From contig NC_087070.1 in NCBI RefSeq assembly GCF_963678635.1, positions 39,101,397 through 39,165,396 on the forward strand: a stretch of 64,000 bases of DNA, written 5' to 3'. The notes under the pieces were generated by a model, which searched no databases, was not told where the DNA came from, and saw nothing but the letters and a program-made list of their open reading frames with translations. Positions within the stretch are counted from its first letter, which is position 1, and the number at the start of each line of letters is the position of its first letter. Position numbers and translations under genes: made by a program. This DNA is from Symsagittifera roscoffensis (lineage: Eukaryota > Xenacoelomorpha > Acoela > Convolutidae). Shown here piece after piece: positions 10,857 through 25,800 of this stretch.

Positions 10857-13800
10857 AGGCCTAAAAGGGTTGTTTTTGCATAGCAAAAATTGAAAACATT
10901 TAGGTTTCTTAGATCGCACAAAGTTAAACTTTTGACACAATTTTTTTAACTACTGGCTAGTATTGATTATTATCATACAAAGTTCACAGGTCCCTTGAAC
11001 ATTTGCGGATGAACTTAAAACTAAAAGAGTAAAATTTAGAGCAAAAATTATTTTGCGTTTTTGGAGGCCAAAACATTTGAGCAAGCTCAAAAACTGCTAT
11101 TGAAATCTTCGACGCCCTTCTCGAGCTGTTTTATGTAATGATTTTTTGAAAACCTAAAATCAACCAAACGGCTTCACTTTTCAACGGAAACTTAAGCGTC
11201 ATTTTGGTTTTACTAAGAATATTTTCCCCGTGCAATTTGTTTAAAACTCTTCAGTAACATCCGCTGCTTAGAAGGTAGGAAAACTGTTGACGCCAATGCC
11301 NNNNNNNNNNNNNNNNNNNNNNNNNNNNNNNNNNNNNNNNNNNNNNNNNNNNNNNNNNNNNNNNNNNNNNNNNNNNNNNNNNNNNNNNNNNNNNNNNNNN
11401 NNNNNNNNNNNNNNNNNNNNNNNNNNNNNNNNNNNNNNNNNNNNNNNNNNNNNNNNNNNNNNNNNNNNNNNNNNNNNNNNNNNNNNNNNNNNNNNNNNNN
11501 AAAACATTGAGCAAGCTCAAAAACTGCTGCTGAAATTGTCGACGCCCTTCTCGAGCTGTTTTATGTAATGATTTTTTGAAAACCTAAATTCAACCAAACG
11601 GCTTCACTTTTCAACGGAAACTTAAGCGTCATTTTGGTTTTAGTAAGAATACTTTCCCCGTGCAATTTGTTTAAAACTCTTCAGTACCATCCGCTTCCTA
11701 GAAGGTAGGAAAACTGTTGACGCCAATGCCGATCTGACCCGCAAAAACAGTCTGTCAAGACAATTTCTCTAAACATATATAAAAAAATCAAAGTTTCCGT
11801 AAGCTGAGCTCAAAATTTGCTAATAACTTTATTTATGTATAAATGTTACCTCATTTTTTCATGGCCGTGTGTGAAGGTTGTGTGACTAGAAAGCGTTGTT
11901 GGATTCTGTTTCGATGAGTGTGATGGTTGCTTTAGGTGTCCGTTGTGTCAGTATGAGCTGCTGGCCGATGAACAGGTGCTGCGAGATCTGCCCCCCAACT
12001 ACGAAGTGGCAGAAAAGGTCAAGATATTCCTCACCAACTCCATCCCCCTCGCCAAGTGCCAACTCTGCGCAGGTAACTATCACACCCGCAAGGGAGGGGG
12101 GCAATACTTGCTTGCAAATAATGTTGCTAAACTAAAACTAATCGTTTTCTACAAGTAAGTAGCTTGTTCAATACATTTTTAAAAAAATCTGTAACAACTT
12201 TTTTTTGAATTGGTATAAAACTTCATTCCGGACTATCTGAGCAGAGCTGCTGAGTCAATCAAATTCAGGGCTGGGAACAAAACGTTTTTTAAATGAAAAA
12301 ATCAATTAAACAGCGTTTTTCTATTAAAAACCATATGTTATTGTTTTTATCCCAGTTTGTTCAGTTCGCGGTACAGAAATGCTAGTTTTCCGCATTTTTT
12401 AGCCACCATTTGAGTTTTTAACTTTAAACAAGTCATTTTTGTCGTCGAGATTCCTCTTTCTAGCTGAGTTGGGAACACTGGAAATGAGAGCCACAGCAAT
12501 ATCAGCCAACGCTATTTTAAAGCCCAGTCTCATTGTAGAGATCGAGCGGCAAAAAAAACTTAAAGCTGTACATTTAAGTTTTTAGCTAATTTAAACTCAA
12601 GTGATTTTAGTTTTTAGCGGTAAGCAAATTGAAATAAAAAAAACTGTTTTATTTTTTCTGTATCAAAACATGTTTTAAAACACCCTCAGCCCTGACCAAA
12701 TTTCGTCAAAAAAGAACAGTATTTTTCTCAGACTTCTGTAACTCTTTTTTCGAAAAAAAGTTTTAAGCTTTGTTTCTGCTGTGTAGAGATATCAACCGAA
12801 CTCTGCTAATTGCTTACAAAAAAAGACAAACAGATATAATTTGATAAAACTTTGATGAAATTGAATTTGACTCATTGGTTGAACTAATTTCATGCGCAAC
12901 TGTTGAGTTTGTCTTATACTTGTTGAAACTTCAACAATATTGTTCTGTATATGTGTTTTGTGATATCTCTTAAGATACCCCCTTCTTCGCTTTTAGATGC
13001 AAAATCCGAACCTGCTTAACGATTAGCTTAGTGATGGTTATTCAAAAAGGATACCACAACCCGGGTCGAGGTTTGAGATTTATGTTTCGACCGACTCAAC
13101 CAAAAATTGGTATGTATCGACCGTCTCGACTCGGTCGAACATAGTCGAAGCTGTCTATGTTTCGACTATGTTCGACCGAGGAAAAACATTTCGACCAAGT
13201 TCGACCGAGAACAAACTTTTTGACTCAGTTCGGCCAAGGAAAAACTATTCGACTGAGAAAAATTTTTATATTTTTTGCGTTCGACCGTCAAATAGGTTTC
13301 GCACGCTAACCTATTTGACGGTAACCTATTTGACTTTTTTTAAAAGGGTACCATAGTGTTTGTTTTACTAGGTACCATTGGGGGTGGGATAATTAAAGAG
13401 ATTTGTTGTGTTGCGTGTACAGATAAAGAGATAGCACTGGAGGCTACCATCTTCTGTGAGCAGTGCAAGGTCTACTACTGTTCCAAGTGCAAGGACACCT
13501 CCCACCCCAGCAGGGGTCCCTTCCTCACACACAATGTAGTCTCCGCCCATCAGTGGTTTCTGGCTACTCTCAAAAATGTACCAGGTAGATATAATTCTCA
13601 AACCATTCCCACACCCCTCCCCATCCTTTTCCTCGTACAACCTCCCATTTTTATTTAATATGCTTGTTCACACTCAGATGAAACTAGAAATGAAGCATAA
13701 AACAAACTAAAAGAATATAAAAAATATTTTGTTTATTGCCGCATATAAATCGTCCGGGCTGTTTGGCGTTATACCATCTTCTGAGCTATATGTCTCCAAA

Positions 13801-16800
13801 AATTTTTGATGGCGAATAAATTTTTGGTCAACTTTTATACTTGGCTTATTTTCTCAACAATCTGCCAATGTTAAGAATAGCTTAAGGCAAAAAAAATTGT
13901 TTTCAGCATTTTAGCATGAATCTGTGAGCAATATTGGTCGACGTCGACGCCAAGGCTAATAACTTATTGTGAACAATCACCCCCTTCATCCATCTATAGG
14001 GCCAGCTACTATGATGTGATGATGATGCTGATAAGGGTGGTAGTGATTGTGGTGGTGATGATGGTGATTGATGATGATGATTACACGTGTATTCAATCAA
14101 GTTCTGTTGCTTCTGTAGCATTAATTATGTGATGTGTTACTTAGTGTGTGTTTTGTGCTAGGGTCCAAATGTGTGATGCATTCTACACAGTGTGTGACCT
14201 ACTACTGTCTGGATTGTACCAGACTGATCTGTGTGCAGTGTCTAGAGGATGAGAGCCACTCCAAACACGACGTCCAGGCCATCTCGGCCGCCACCAAAAT
14301 TCTCAAGGTCACACCCCCCCCCCAACCCCAAACCCCCCCCCACACACACACACATGGAACTGGTTTACGAGCATTGCGGAACCTATTCACAATTTTCCAC
14401 CTTTTTGCACAGCGGAAATATTGCTAGCGAGACTTTTTAAAATCAGTTTAAGGCGTGGACTATAAGGGGGTGTACTCGTATGTGCTCATCGAATTTCTTT
14501 ATATGAATTAGTGTTCGAATCTCGCAGAGAAACCCAAAATTTTTAAACAAGTTTTTCAGATTTTAATTGACTTTCTTGTGCCTTAACCATATTTTTAAAT
14601 TTTTGTATTTGATTGGTTTGCGAAGGTTATGTCACTATAGTTATTTTTCAATGCTCAATTTCTTTTCTAACAATTTGCAATTTAAAAGCAGTGGTACAAA
14701 ATTTTGAGTTGAAAAACAAAAAAAATGAGAAAAGGTTCTGACAGAACATTTGGAATGCGCCGAGCCACAAAAACCAGGTGAAAATCCACATTCTTGTCGG
14801 TTGAATTTTTTCTGCTGCAATGATTGACATTTCAGTTTCAATTATGTAATCGCTAAACACAAAACTATGATTTATTGAGTGACTTTTAAAATCTTATAAA
14901 GTGCACAGGTCAAGAAGCCGAATTATACTAGAATTCTAATCCCAAAAAAATTGCAATTTGAAATATTTCCTCTGTAGTTACTGAATGAATAGCAACAACA
15001 TGAGCTGGTCCTGGTCTATATCTCAATAGAATCGCAAAGATGTTTTTAAAATTGTTTTTGCATAGACAGCAATATTTCAATTATTGAGAAAACACGAGTT
15101 ACAAAAAAAGAACAAGTTTAGATGGTTGCTGTGTAAATATCTTAGAAAGTTCACACTTGATTTAGAAAAACAAAAAAAAAATCCAGATTTTTTTTTCAAA
15201 TTTGTGTTCTTTCTCGTGCATGATGTGATGAGAGAAACAAAACAAAATCTTAGGAAATTAACCACAAAAAGATTTTCAATATAAAAACAAAAAGATTTTC
15301 ACTTTTTTTCGCATCTAATTTTACTCGAATCGCGAAATGAAGCTTCAAAAATTATATTTTCACGTAAGAAAAAAAAAGATTCAAAACACCCAAAGACAAA
15401 GACTTTCTCCACTTTCAGTGGTCGGAACCAGAAAGCCAATTTTTTATCCATTGTTTTGCTTTAACATCTGAAAAAAATCCACCCAATTCGGCCTTAAAAC
15501 CTTTCGGTCTAAAAATCGAATGATTTTTCATTTTAATATCATGTTTATCTTCCATTGTGTTGTAGATTGTAGTTGAAAATGTAACTGCATTAGACTTGGT
15601 GGTGTTGGTACAAGAGCAGTTTTTTAAATATGCTGCTCCAAATTTGTTTTCCGCATCAATTATTAAATTGCACCATCGCTCATCTGTAGCTTGAGTGAAT
15701 ATTGAAATAAGAATCTATTTAGTGCTACTCTTTATACCAGAATACTAAATACAACCCCCCCCCCCTCCTCTCTTAGAACATCAGCGCAGCCCGCCTCCCA
15801 GTGTTTCTTTGAAATCGGGAGAATATTAAGAAATCCTTTATTTTCCACGCCTCTTTTGCCAACTTTAAAAACAAAAGCGCTCTTTTCATGTGTCATTTCT
15901 TTTTTCATAATGCATCAGTAGTTGAGTTTTAGATGATTTATTCTGGTTGAGTTTCCTTTTTATCTCAGGGACTTACTTTGATGTTAAGTTGTTCCTATTT
16001 TTCAAAAGAGGCGTAGAGCTTTACTAATACCAAACGATAAACGTTCCCAACCATTTTTATCTGAAATTGTAAATTAATAAAACTGATGATAAAAGTTGAG
16101 ATTCAAAGCTTCCTTTCAATTCCTCCTAAATTTTTGAGTTATCTTTAAAGAATAGCTGATTGAAAGCAACGTAGTTTCATGGCAATGCCGCTTTAAGTCA
16201 TTGTTCCGACTTTCGATACGAAAGTAACGGAATATTTGTGCTCGGGGTGGTTTTTTTTTTTCTTCAGACAAATGTCGACTTTTTAACTAGCCATTTTTGA
16301 CGGAATTTTTTTATATCATTCGAAAGGTATTGTTGTCCTGAGCTCAAATTTGAAAAGATATTTCACCTGTGATCATTTTTCGTAAAGTTACGAGGGTTTA
16401 AAGATTGCCATTTTGGCCAATTTGGGACAATTAACGCGCGATTATATTTCGCGCTATTAACGCGTAAGCGGAGAGTTAATCCGTCTTAGAAATCGTTCCA
16501 AATTGGTCGAAAGAAGCTTATTTGCCATAATTGATTTGTTACAAGGAGCGAAATGTATCCTTTCGTATTTTATATGGCGTGTGGGGGGATGATTTTCATA
16601 AAAAATTTGAAAATTTAGAAAAAATTTTTTTTTCATTTTGTTTTATTACATTGAATTTTTAAATGTTATTATTGCTCCATAAACCTTAAAAGGCAGTCGG
16701 AACATTCAGGGCTTCGCCCTGATACGAGCAGCCTTGTTTCAATTATGAAAGAGAGCTAAATTTTTTGTTAAGTAACACATTTTATGTTAGCTTAACATAC

Positions 16801-19800
16801 AAGTTAACTCAAGGTTAAGTTATTCAACTGTTTTTTTTTATTCATTTAACCGTGAAAAAGCAAAAAAAAAAATCACACCTGCGTATTATCTTTTCAAGCA
16901 TGTAGCGATTCATGAAATGGTCGAACTGTCAACCTATAAAAAATCTCTTTCTGTTGATTCTAAACAGAATAGCTTGAAAACTCTGAGCATAGATAGCACA
17001 GATCATTCCGATTACTAGTTGGTATAAGAAGCCTTGTTAGTGTATGATATAGAGTATAAAGAATATTTGAACTGATTTATGTGCGAGCATTCAAAGAAAG
17101 TGATTGCATATTTTTACTGGGTGTGTTGTTTTAGATAATTTTTTCTAATTTTTGTGGATTTTTTTCTTTATCAAACTCTTTTTGCAGCGTCATAGAGCTT
17201 TCAAAAATGCTAGTTTGGCCATATTACCAAAAATTATTGTGAGATACTTGAAAATAATTGATTTATCATCCTTTTTATTTATCCCAATCCTGCATTATAA
17301 ATCCATAATTGGAACAAGGGATACATGTGATTGTGGTTCCTTTTTAAAAATGATGTTCTAATTTGGCCAGTTCATCAATTTTGAAAGCCTTACGAATATG
17401 CAAAAACCGAAAGCAGGCAAAATATTATCTTTATTTTGAACTCGTGCCATTAATATTTTTCAAATTATTGACGAACAAAATCTCATCAACTATTATGCAG
17501 TTTGCATTTATTTTAATACAGATCTAAAAAGCAAAAAAAAATAGTTTTATTGCAAATTTAATTTTAATTTTTAGTTTTTGTAAGCCTAACAAAAATTCAA
17601 AAAAAAATGCTTTTGTCTATTGTTTGACTAATAACTTTTACAAATCTGTAAATCAACACTTGTCAGCAACAGTTTTTCTCTTGTTTTTTCAAAATTTATG
17701 CAAAACAATAATCGAAGTGTACAGACACAGTGACGAATATTTACGACTTATGTAATGTATGCAATTTAGCACTTGTCTTACAACTTCTAAGAAAAAAACA
17801 AGCTCATGTTAACCTGAAAATGTACAACATTGCTGTAGTCGAAAAAAACGGAACATGTACAACAGAAAGCAATAGGACGGATTGTATTGACCTAAAGTTT
17901 TGATAATTTTGGCAAAGTTAATATCAAAAAAAATTTCATATTTAGCACTGTACAAAGATTGTGTACCGTAGTAAATCTCAGACAATTATTTGTGCGCCTC
18001 TGCAACTCCTGAAGTTTTGCTTGTATGTCACAAAATGAATCATCTTACCATTAAACAGTTGCAGAGGCGCTAATTTAGTTGTCTGAGATTTACTACGGCA
18101 CACAATTTTTGTAAAGTGCTAAATGTGAAATTTTTTTTGATATTAACTTTGCCAAAAATAGTTATCTGTACTTTGCCAAAAATAGTTATAATTATCTATT
18201 CGAAAAACAAAAAATGTGCCAGGTTTTTGTTTTTTGAAACAGGATCAAAAGTATCATTAGGAAGTTTCCGAATAACTTAATCATTGGGACAAAGCATTGG
18301 ACAGAATTTCGAAAGTCTAAGTTAGAGTCTCCAATCTCAAAAACAATTTATATTCCATACCTAATAGATATTTTATACAAGATCTAAAATTTTCATTTCT
18401 TACATAAATTGGTTCTCAGATCTCAAATTGGTTATTTCAGATCATTAATAAGAGTTTAAAAAGTTGAAATCTGCGATTTGGATCTGAAATTTAAAAAATC
18501 AATGTAAAATATCTTCGAAGAACAGAACTTCACGGTAGATCCGAGGAACCTTTAGTTAAGTTTTTTTATATGCAATTCGAGCAAAAAACTGAAAATTCGT
18601 TTTTTGTTTTTTGCAATAACCATATTTATCGCTTAAAAAGTAAAAATTGCAGATTCTCTGTCCCGTGACTGTGGTAGCTAAAAATTACCCTAAAAAATTT
18701 TTAATATTATGTTTGGGCTAAGTTGGTTAACCGACAAAAAGTATGTCACGTTCATTGTTCAAATATCTTTCGAAGGCCCTTTTAGTTGTGGTTTAGGCTC
18801 AAAAACTAGTTCAAAAACCTTATCATTGGAAAAAATTGATCTGAGTATCTACAATGGAAGAAAATAAAGTAAAAGCCAAAAAGTTCATGTGAATATCAGT
18901 GTAATATTCACATGAAATATTCATGTAAATAACAAAAAAGAAATGTAATAACAATTGGGTCTCTTCAACTATTTCCTTCTGTGGTTTTTAGTAAAGGTAA
19001 CACCCCTTTCTAAAACGAAATATACGTTTAACAAAATGAAAAAGTTGCACTTAAAACTATTTTCCGCAACCAATTAATAAGCTCGGGGGATATTTAAAGA
19101 GATACTAACATTTTGATGAACTTATGACAATTAATCACTGGGACATTTTCCTATTTTTATAACTTTTTGAAAGAAAAATTTGTCCACAAAATATTACTGG
19201 GAAAATTTCGTGCCACCTGCACAGTAAACAATATTTTTTTAAAAATTAAATAGAAAACATAAAAAATCACAATTGCGGGAGTTTTTAGTACAGCACTTTT
19301 ATAAAACTTGACAACCTTGAGCTATAACCAAAAATGTCTGCATAATTTTATCCTTTCATTTGTGCACTGAATGTGAGGAGGATGAGCTTTGTTTGGAGAT
19401 GGGAGTTTTTACGAAAAAAAACAGGCACCACCAACAATCAATGAAACGAGTGCTATATCATATACATGCCTTTCCAGTCGTGATTCGAACGAGACATTGA
19501 AAAAAAAATTCTTCAGTGTCGAGAAATCGAATTTGAAATTTTTAGTTTAATTTCAAGCGAATACAGCGAGCAAGCAGGTTTTTAGTAGGCGGTATGCTTT
19601 TAATTAAGCTGTGAACTTTTAGTTTTTTTGTTAAACGAGTTTTTGAACTTTCATTTTGCGCCTTCCTGGGATTGAATTTTTTTCTAATAAAAAGAAATTC
19701 TGCAAACTGTCCAAGTCAAATTTTGGAATAAAAATATTGTTGCATACGCTTATTTTAACATAACCATCGAACACCATTAAAAAACGAAATTCTTCTTTCA

Positions 19801-22800
19801 AGTATACAACTATTGTGGTCAGAGCGTTTTGTGCTACTTACACAGCAACCGGCTATCCTTGACGTCGTTGTCGCATTTTCTGTTTCACGATATCCACAAT
19901 TTTTTTTTCGAATTATATAGACAGGTGTCATTAATGTTTGAAAGAGTCGGTAGACTGAATCGTTTGAAGTGTGTAATTGGCTGATTATTTGGTCTCCTTC
20001 ATCCCCGGGGAAAAATACAACACATATGCTCGATTTTCATCCGGATTAGCACTATTGGGTTTTAGAATAATTTGCTGTAATTTTTTATGCGCTTTGTTTG
20101 AAGCTAGCAATTGCTTTCAGGTGCTAATTTTTGGAATTATTCGGACATTTATTATTTAATACTCGCTTTATAAACTTCTTCGCCGTTTTTTTATCCTGAA
20201 CTAACTGACTGGACTAGGATATAAATACCAGGGGTGTATATCGGGTTTTATCAAGGTGGGGCTGGTTTTTTCATAATAAAGAACTTTTTTATCATCTTTT
20301 TTTTAAGTTGGCCAAAATAATTTCCAAAAAATCTCACAAATTAGCCGTTTTAGGGTAGTTTTCAGATGGTTCTACCAAACATTAGATGGTTTTGCCCGTT
20401 TTTGGGCGTGGGCTCCTTTCTCAAATTTAGAGCGTCTTGACGCCAAAAGCGCCTTTAGAAAAATTTTAGGCTCAGTCGGCCAACATTGAAGTCGTGATTT
20501 AGCACAAAAGGGGAGCCCCTCGTATCTCGAAAAGTACCTCTCCCCTCCCCCTGCAAAAAGGGGAAGTTCGTTACAAGGTACTAAACTCGCTTGTGCTTAA
20601 CTGATGAAAATATTCCCAGAGCTAGTGTAAAAAATTGATCTGCAAGTTTCAAAAGATGATATTACGGCATCTGGGAGTTTGCTGCTCTGTTCTAGTGAGT
20701 AAGCAACCTGCCTCGAGTTTTTACGAGTACTCTTTAACCTCCGAATATATTTTTTTCATTTTTAATTCTGCTGCAGACTGATTTATAATACCTAGTTACC
20801 AGAAATACTGGACAGCTGAATCGCCTTTTGTGGTTTAAGATACATGAAAAGAATTAGGGAGTAATTTTTATTGATGTGCTATTAAGATATCTAGACAGTT
20901 TTAAAGCATTCATTCTTTGAAGTATTGTTTGTGCTCGTCAGAACACAATTAAATTCCCCCTTTTAGCTCCCATTCTCTTCAATAGGTATTGGATGGCGTT
21001 ATTTATAATCATTCTTAAGAATAGCAAAGGCTTAGCATTCATAGATCGCATAGGCGTATATTTTAAATTCAAAATGCATAACGAATTCGCGTTTCTTAAA
21101 CCTAACAAAAAATTCACGTGAAATTTAAATTGCTTTTATGAAAAGGATGAAAATTAACTTAATTTTTCCCTATGAAAAAGGTGCATAACCTTTTAAGATG
21201 AGTGAAAGGTTATGAAAAAGAATTCAAATGAGTAAATCAAGTGTTTGATGCTTATTGTCAATTTTGATCGGCTGTCGTTCTTGAGAAATCATAATCCCTT
21301 AATCTCTGAAAAGACATTTTTGATTTCATTTGTCTATTTTATATATTTATATATTTTTGAGTTTTTAGTGTCACTGGCTGCTAGTATGTCGAGATGAAAC
21401 CCTGAATGTTACGTTCCGAAATCCCTTTTTCATCGATAACAAGTTCTTTGGTTAAAAAAATCTTATAAAATGTTCGATAAAAATGAGAACATTTTGAATA
21501 CATATTTTAAAATTTGTTTTTTTATCCCCTCTCAAGCTATCAAAAAAGTGCGCATATAAATTTTGCGCATAATAACCTTTTTATAAAATCAATAGAACGA
21601 AATATATCGCGTCTTGTTTATACCAACTTTGGTCGTCAAAATAGACCGTCAAAATAATCATCAAAGTAGAGAAGTTTTTGAACAAAAAAAACAACTAACA
21701 ACTATTAAAATAATTTTTTTGAGCTCCGGATAACAATATATTTTATATGGTATAAGAATAAACGTCAAAATGATTTTTTAAAAAAGAAAACTGACTGAAT
21801 AAAAAACCATCCAAAGCATATATTTTCTGATTTTTTTTCGATAGCCGAAACAAAAAACTTCGCGTATCAACCAAACTCCTAGCCGAAACAAAACACTTCG
21901 CGTATCAAGCAAAATTCAACTGCCCTTTGAGGTCCATGGATCTGAAATCGCTTTTAAAAAAAAATATGCAATTTTCGAAGAAAAAAAGATAATTTTTGTT
22001 TTTGAACACCATCCCACCACTCGCTCTGAATACTACGAAAAAGTTTGAAATAGAGCACAAAGCATGTCTCAATTCAATTTGGAACGATAGGACATTTTAA
22101 ATTCCACTCCGCATACATGTCAATAGCACACGAATTATATTAGGAGGTGACTATCCCAACCTAGCTAAATTGGCAATCTTTCAACCCCCATAACTTTCTA
22201 TACAAGACTGCTCGTTTATCAGGGCAGAGCCTTGAAGTTCCGACTGTCCCTTGACTGCTCTCAAATGTTTTTTATTCATGAAAACGTTGATAATTTGTAA
22301 ATTTTGTAATGACAATATCAAATGTAAGTAATAAAAACCGAGTCGAGTTTTTATGGTCAGATAGTTGGCTTCAATTCAAATCGGAACGATTATGAATGTG
22401 AACAAGACTGCTCGTATCAGGGCGAAGCCCTGAAGGTTCCGACTGCCTTTTAAGGTTTATGGAGCAGTAATAATATTTAAAAAATCAATCAAATAAAACA
22501 TAATGAATTTTTTTTTTTTTAAATTTGAAATTTTTAATGAAAATCATCACCCCACACGCCATATAAAGTATAAAAGGATAGATTTCGCTCCTTGTATTAA
22601 ACCAATTATGGCAAATAAGCTTCTTTTAACCAATTTGGAACGATTTATAAGACGGATTAAATCTCCGCTTACGCGTTAATAGCGCGAATTATATCGCGCG
22701 TTAATTGTCCCAAATTGGTCAAAATGGCAATCTTTAAACCCTCATAACTTTACGAAAAATGATCACAGGTGAAATAACTTTTAAAATTTAAGCTTAGGAC

Positions 22801-25800
22801 AACAATAGCTTTCGAATGATATAAAAAAATCCGTCAAAAATGGCTAGTTAAAAGTCGAAATTTGTCAGAAGAAAAAAAACCACCTCGAGCACAAATATTC
22901 CGTTACTTTCGTATCGAAAGTCGGAACAATAAATTACCATGCATAAATCTTTCGCGTATTCGAATATCAAATTTTTGTGGAGCAGGGATAAAATTCGCAT
23001 TTTAGTCTAGTGCAAGCATATTTGCTTGGCAATGCAAAGATTTTCGGATCAATACCCATACACTGACAAACTTTTTACTAAAATTAGTCAGATTATAAAA
23101 AACACCCCAAGCATGAGTTTTTTTCATTTTTCTTCGAAAATTGGAACAAAAAAATTAGTGGTTAAATATTTTTTTGATAAAAATCACCCCGAACACAAAT
23201 TGTAACTTAATTCTTAGGGCAATTTCAGGTCTGAAAACTTGTTTCAATTATCGTTTCTGATTCAAAAGCGTGATCAAAAAAATTAATCCTGCCCTGGTTA
23301 ACTTTTTTCTATATATTTTCAGTTTCTATATTTAAACATAGATGTCTCAATTTAGCCAAACTGCTACTTTATAATGTTTTTGTGTCTGTATATTTTGAAT
23401 TCAGTTGACCTATTGACTTGAATGTTTAATCGGTCGGTTCTGTGAAATTGAGTTTCTTAATTTACGAAAGTTTCTGCAAAATGAGTTAAGAGCAAGCCAT
23501 TGACTTATTTTCTCCCATTCTTTCCCCCATTTTATCATATTGTTTGCATGGCCTCATTTTTAATAGATAAAATGTATTGTCTTCATGTTGATTTTTGTCT
23601 CTATTCAAATATGCCAGTGCTTGTCAGTGATCAAAAAAAAATTAAAAAATCGGTCATGAGTGATTTTCGCGTATTCACCCTTCTGTCAAAAAAATAGCCC
23701 TCCCATTCATCGACAAAAAAAATGAAAAATGAATTTCATAAAACGTATGCGAGTGAAAGCATTCAATAAGACGAGCCTTTTATTGGCGAGTGGCCAGATC
23801 TCCATCAGTTTCCCAACCACAAATTTTCTCCGTTCTTTTAGTTCCAATTTCCAAAAAAGATGAAAAAAATATTCCCCTGCGCATTTTTTATTAGATTGTT
23901 TTCGAAATGACAATAAGTTATTCTAATGATTCTTTTTGATTGAATGCTCTGTAGTGTATTAGAAGCCGTAAGGAGCCCAAAATAAAATGGTCGACAAAAA
24001 TTATGAAAATTTTTGAATAAAAAGGCAACCAAAGCCATGTGACTTTTTAAATTGTGATTTTGGACAAACCAATCAGCGCTGGATATCAAAACCTATATGC
24101 ACAACATGTAGCTTTATTAATGCGCAATGACTAATATACTTTTTTTAAAATTATTTTTTAAAATTGATGAAATTAAAAACAAAAAATTGAAAAATGTTGT
24201 TTCAAAAATTTTTATACCCCCTTCCCTGGTATCTAAAGAGAAAATGGATGAATTAAGCGTCCATTGACTTATTAAAACGACCAAATAGCGTGTCCGAATC
24301 TAACTCGGAAGGTTTTTGGAGCCGTATTAAATTGTCACTAACGCGTTAATAGCACGAAATATATGACACCTTGATTCAATTTGAGAAAAATGAATTATTT
24401 GCTCGGGTTAATCGTTTATTTTCTCAACTGATGCTCCTGTGTTTTTATTTACAAATACAAACAATTGCTCTTCAAATTGACCGGAATCGTTGGGTGACAA
24501 GATAGCCCGACTGAATTCGAACTCGTTTATTGGCAGCATTCAGCAATAAAACTATTCTGGCGGAAACCTAAATAGTTTCACTTTAGACACCTTGAAAATA
24601 AAATATTTTCAGGGGCGGATCTAGGATTTTCTCGAGGGGGTGGGCGGAATTTCAAAAAAATTTTTTTTAATTTTGTCGACAAAATTGATTTTCTGAGCTC
24701 TCTTAAAGCACTACAAAGACCCTGTATTGGCCAAAATTTCTGCGCCGCAGGCAAAATTTTGAAATAACGGGCCAAAAAAAAGCGTTTTTAGGCACTTTTT
24801 GGACAATTTTTACCAAAAAATCGCGTTTTTTCGGCGCGCGCTCTCCCCTCAAAATTATTTTATATTGGCGCCAAAGGCGCCCGTATAGAAATTTTAGGGT
24901 CCGTCACCAAAAATGGATATCTCAAGATAGTGATTATTTTATTTTAGTTATTTAAATTATTTAAACATAAATATGTTTCTTACAACTCTGATGAGTTGCA
25001 AACTGTTTTTTTAAAATAGGAACAAAGATCGATTGCTTTCTTTTAATAATTGGAGAAATGATCAGCTGTTGACTGAATAATCGTATCTGAGGGCATCATT
25101 TGAACGTCAAAACAACGGTCAGAACAAGGATTGTCAGGGCAAAATTAATATTTGATTTGACTTTCGAAATTGCGATCTAATTGTTTGTTGGGCTCTTTCC
25201 CATTGCAATCCTTGTGACAAAAAGTAAAGCCAGCCTTCCACTTTGTGTTTTTAATATTATGGAGGGGCTATAATTTGCTGGACAGTCTAAAATGGGAAAA
25301 AGCCGTTAGCCGTTGAAATGGCGATTTCAATCCTATTTGATAGCTTGTCGTAAAAAAAGTGGCACCAATTTTGATTTCATTTTAATTTTCAATTGAAAAA
25401 ATCTACACGCCAATCTGTTTGCTCGTAGGCGCGGATCACGTGATGGCTGGGTTTGCAATATTTTTTGCAGGAAGGCTGAACAAAATTTATAAATTAAACA
25501 AACATTTTCTGGAAAGGTTTTTTCAAATTTCATGTTTGATCGAGAATATGTTAAAATTTGCCCAGCAATTGGCTTCCCTTGTTTTAAACCGTCTCTTCGA
25601 AAGTTTCTGCAATATAACCCAATACCAGGTGATATATCGATTTAATTTGACAATAAACTTAGAAATCTATATTTCCTATTTTCTTTCCAGAGCGAAACTT
25701 TGGCCGTCATTTTAAATCCAGGTAGGATTAGTTCCCCGTACGATCTATGTCAATCGACAGGTATTATGACAAGGTGAAATTAATATGATTGCGTGAAAGA

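Noticed and set aside
11251-11568. Open frames running through the N gap
   Set aside because: They consist almost entirely of undetermined residues.
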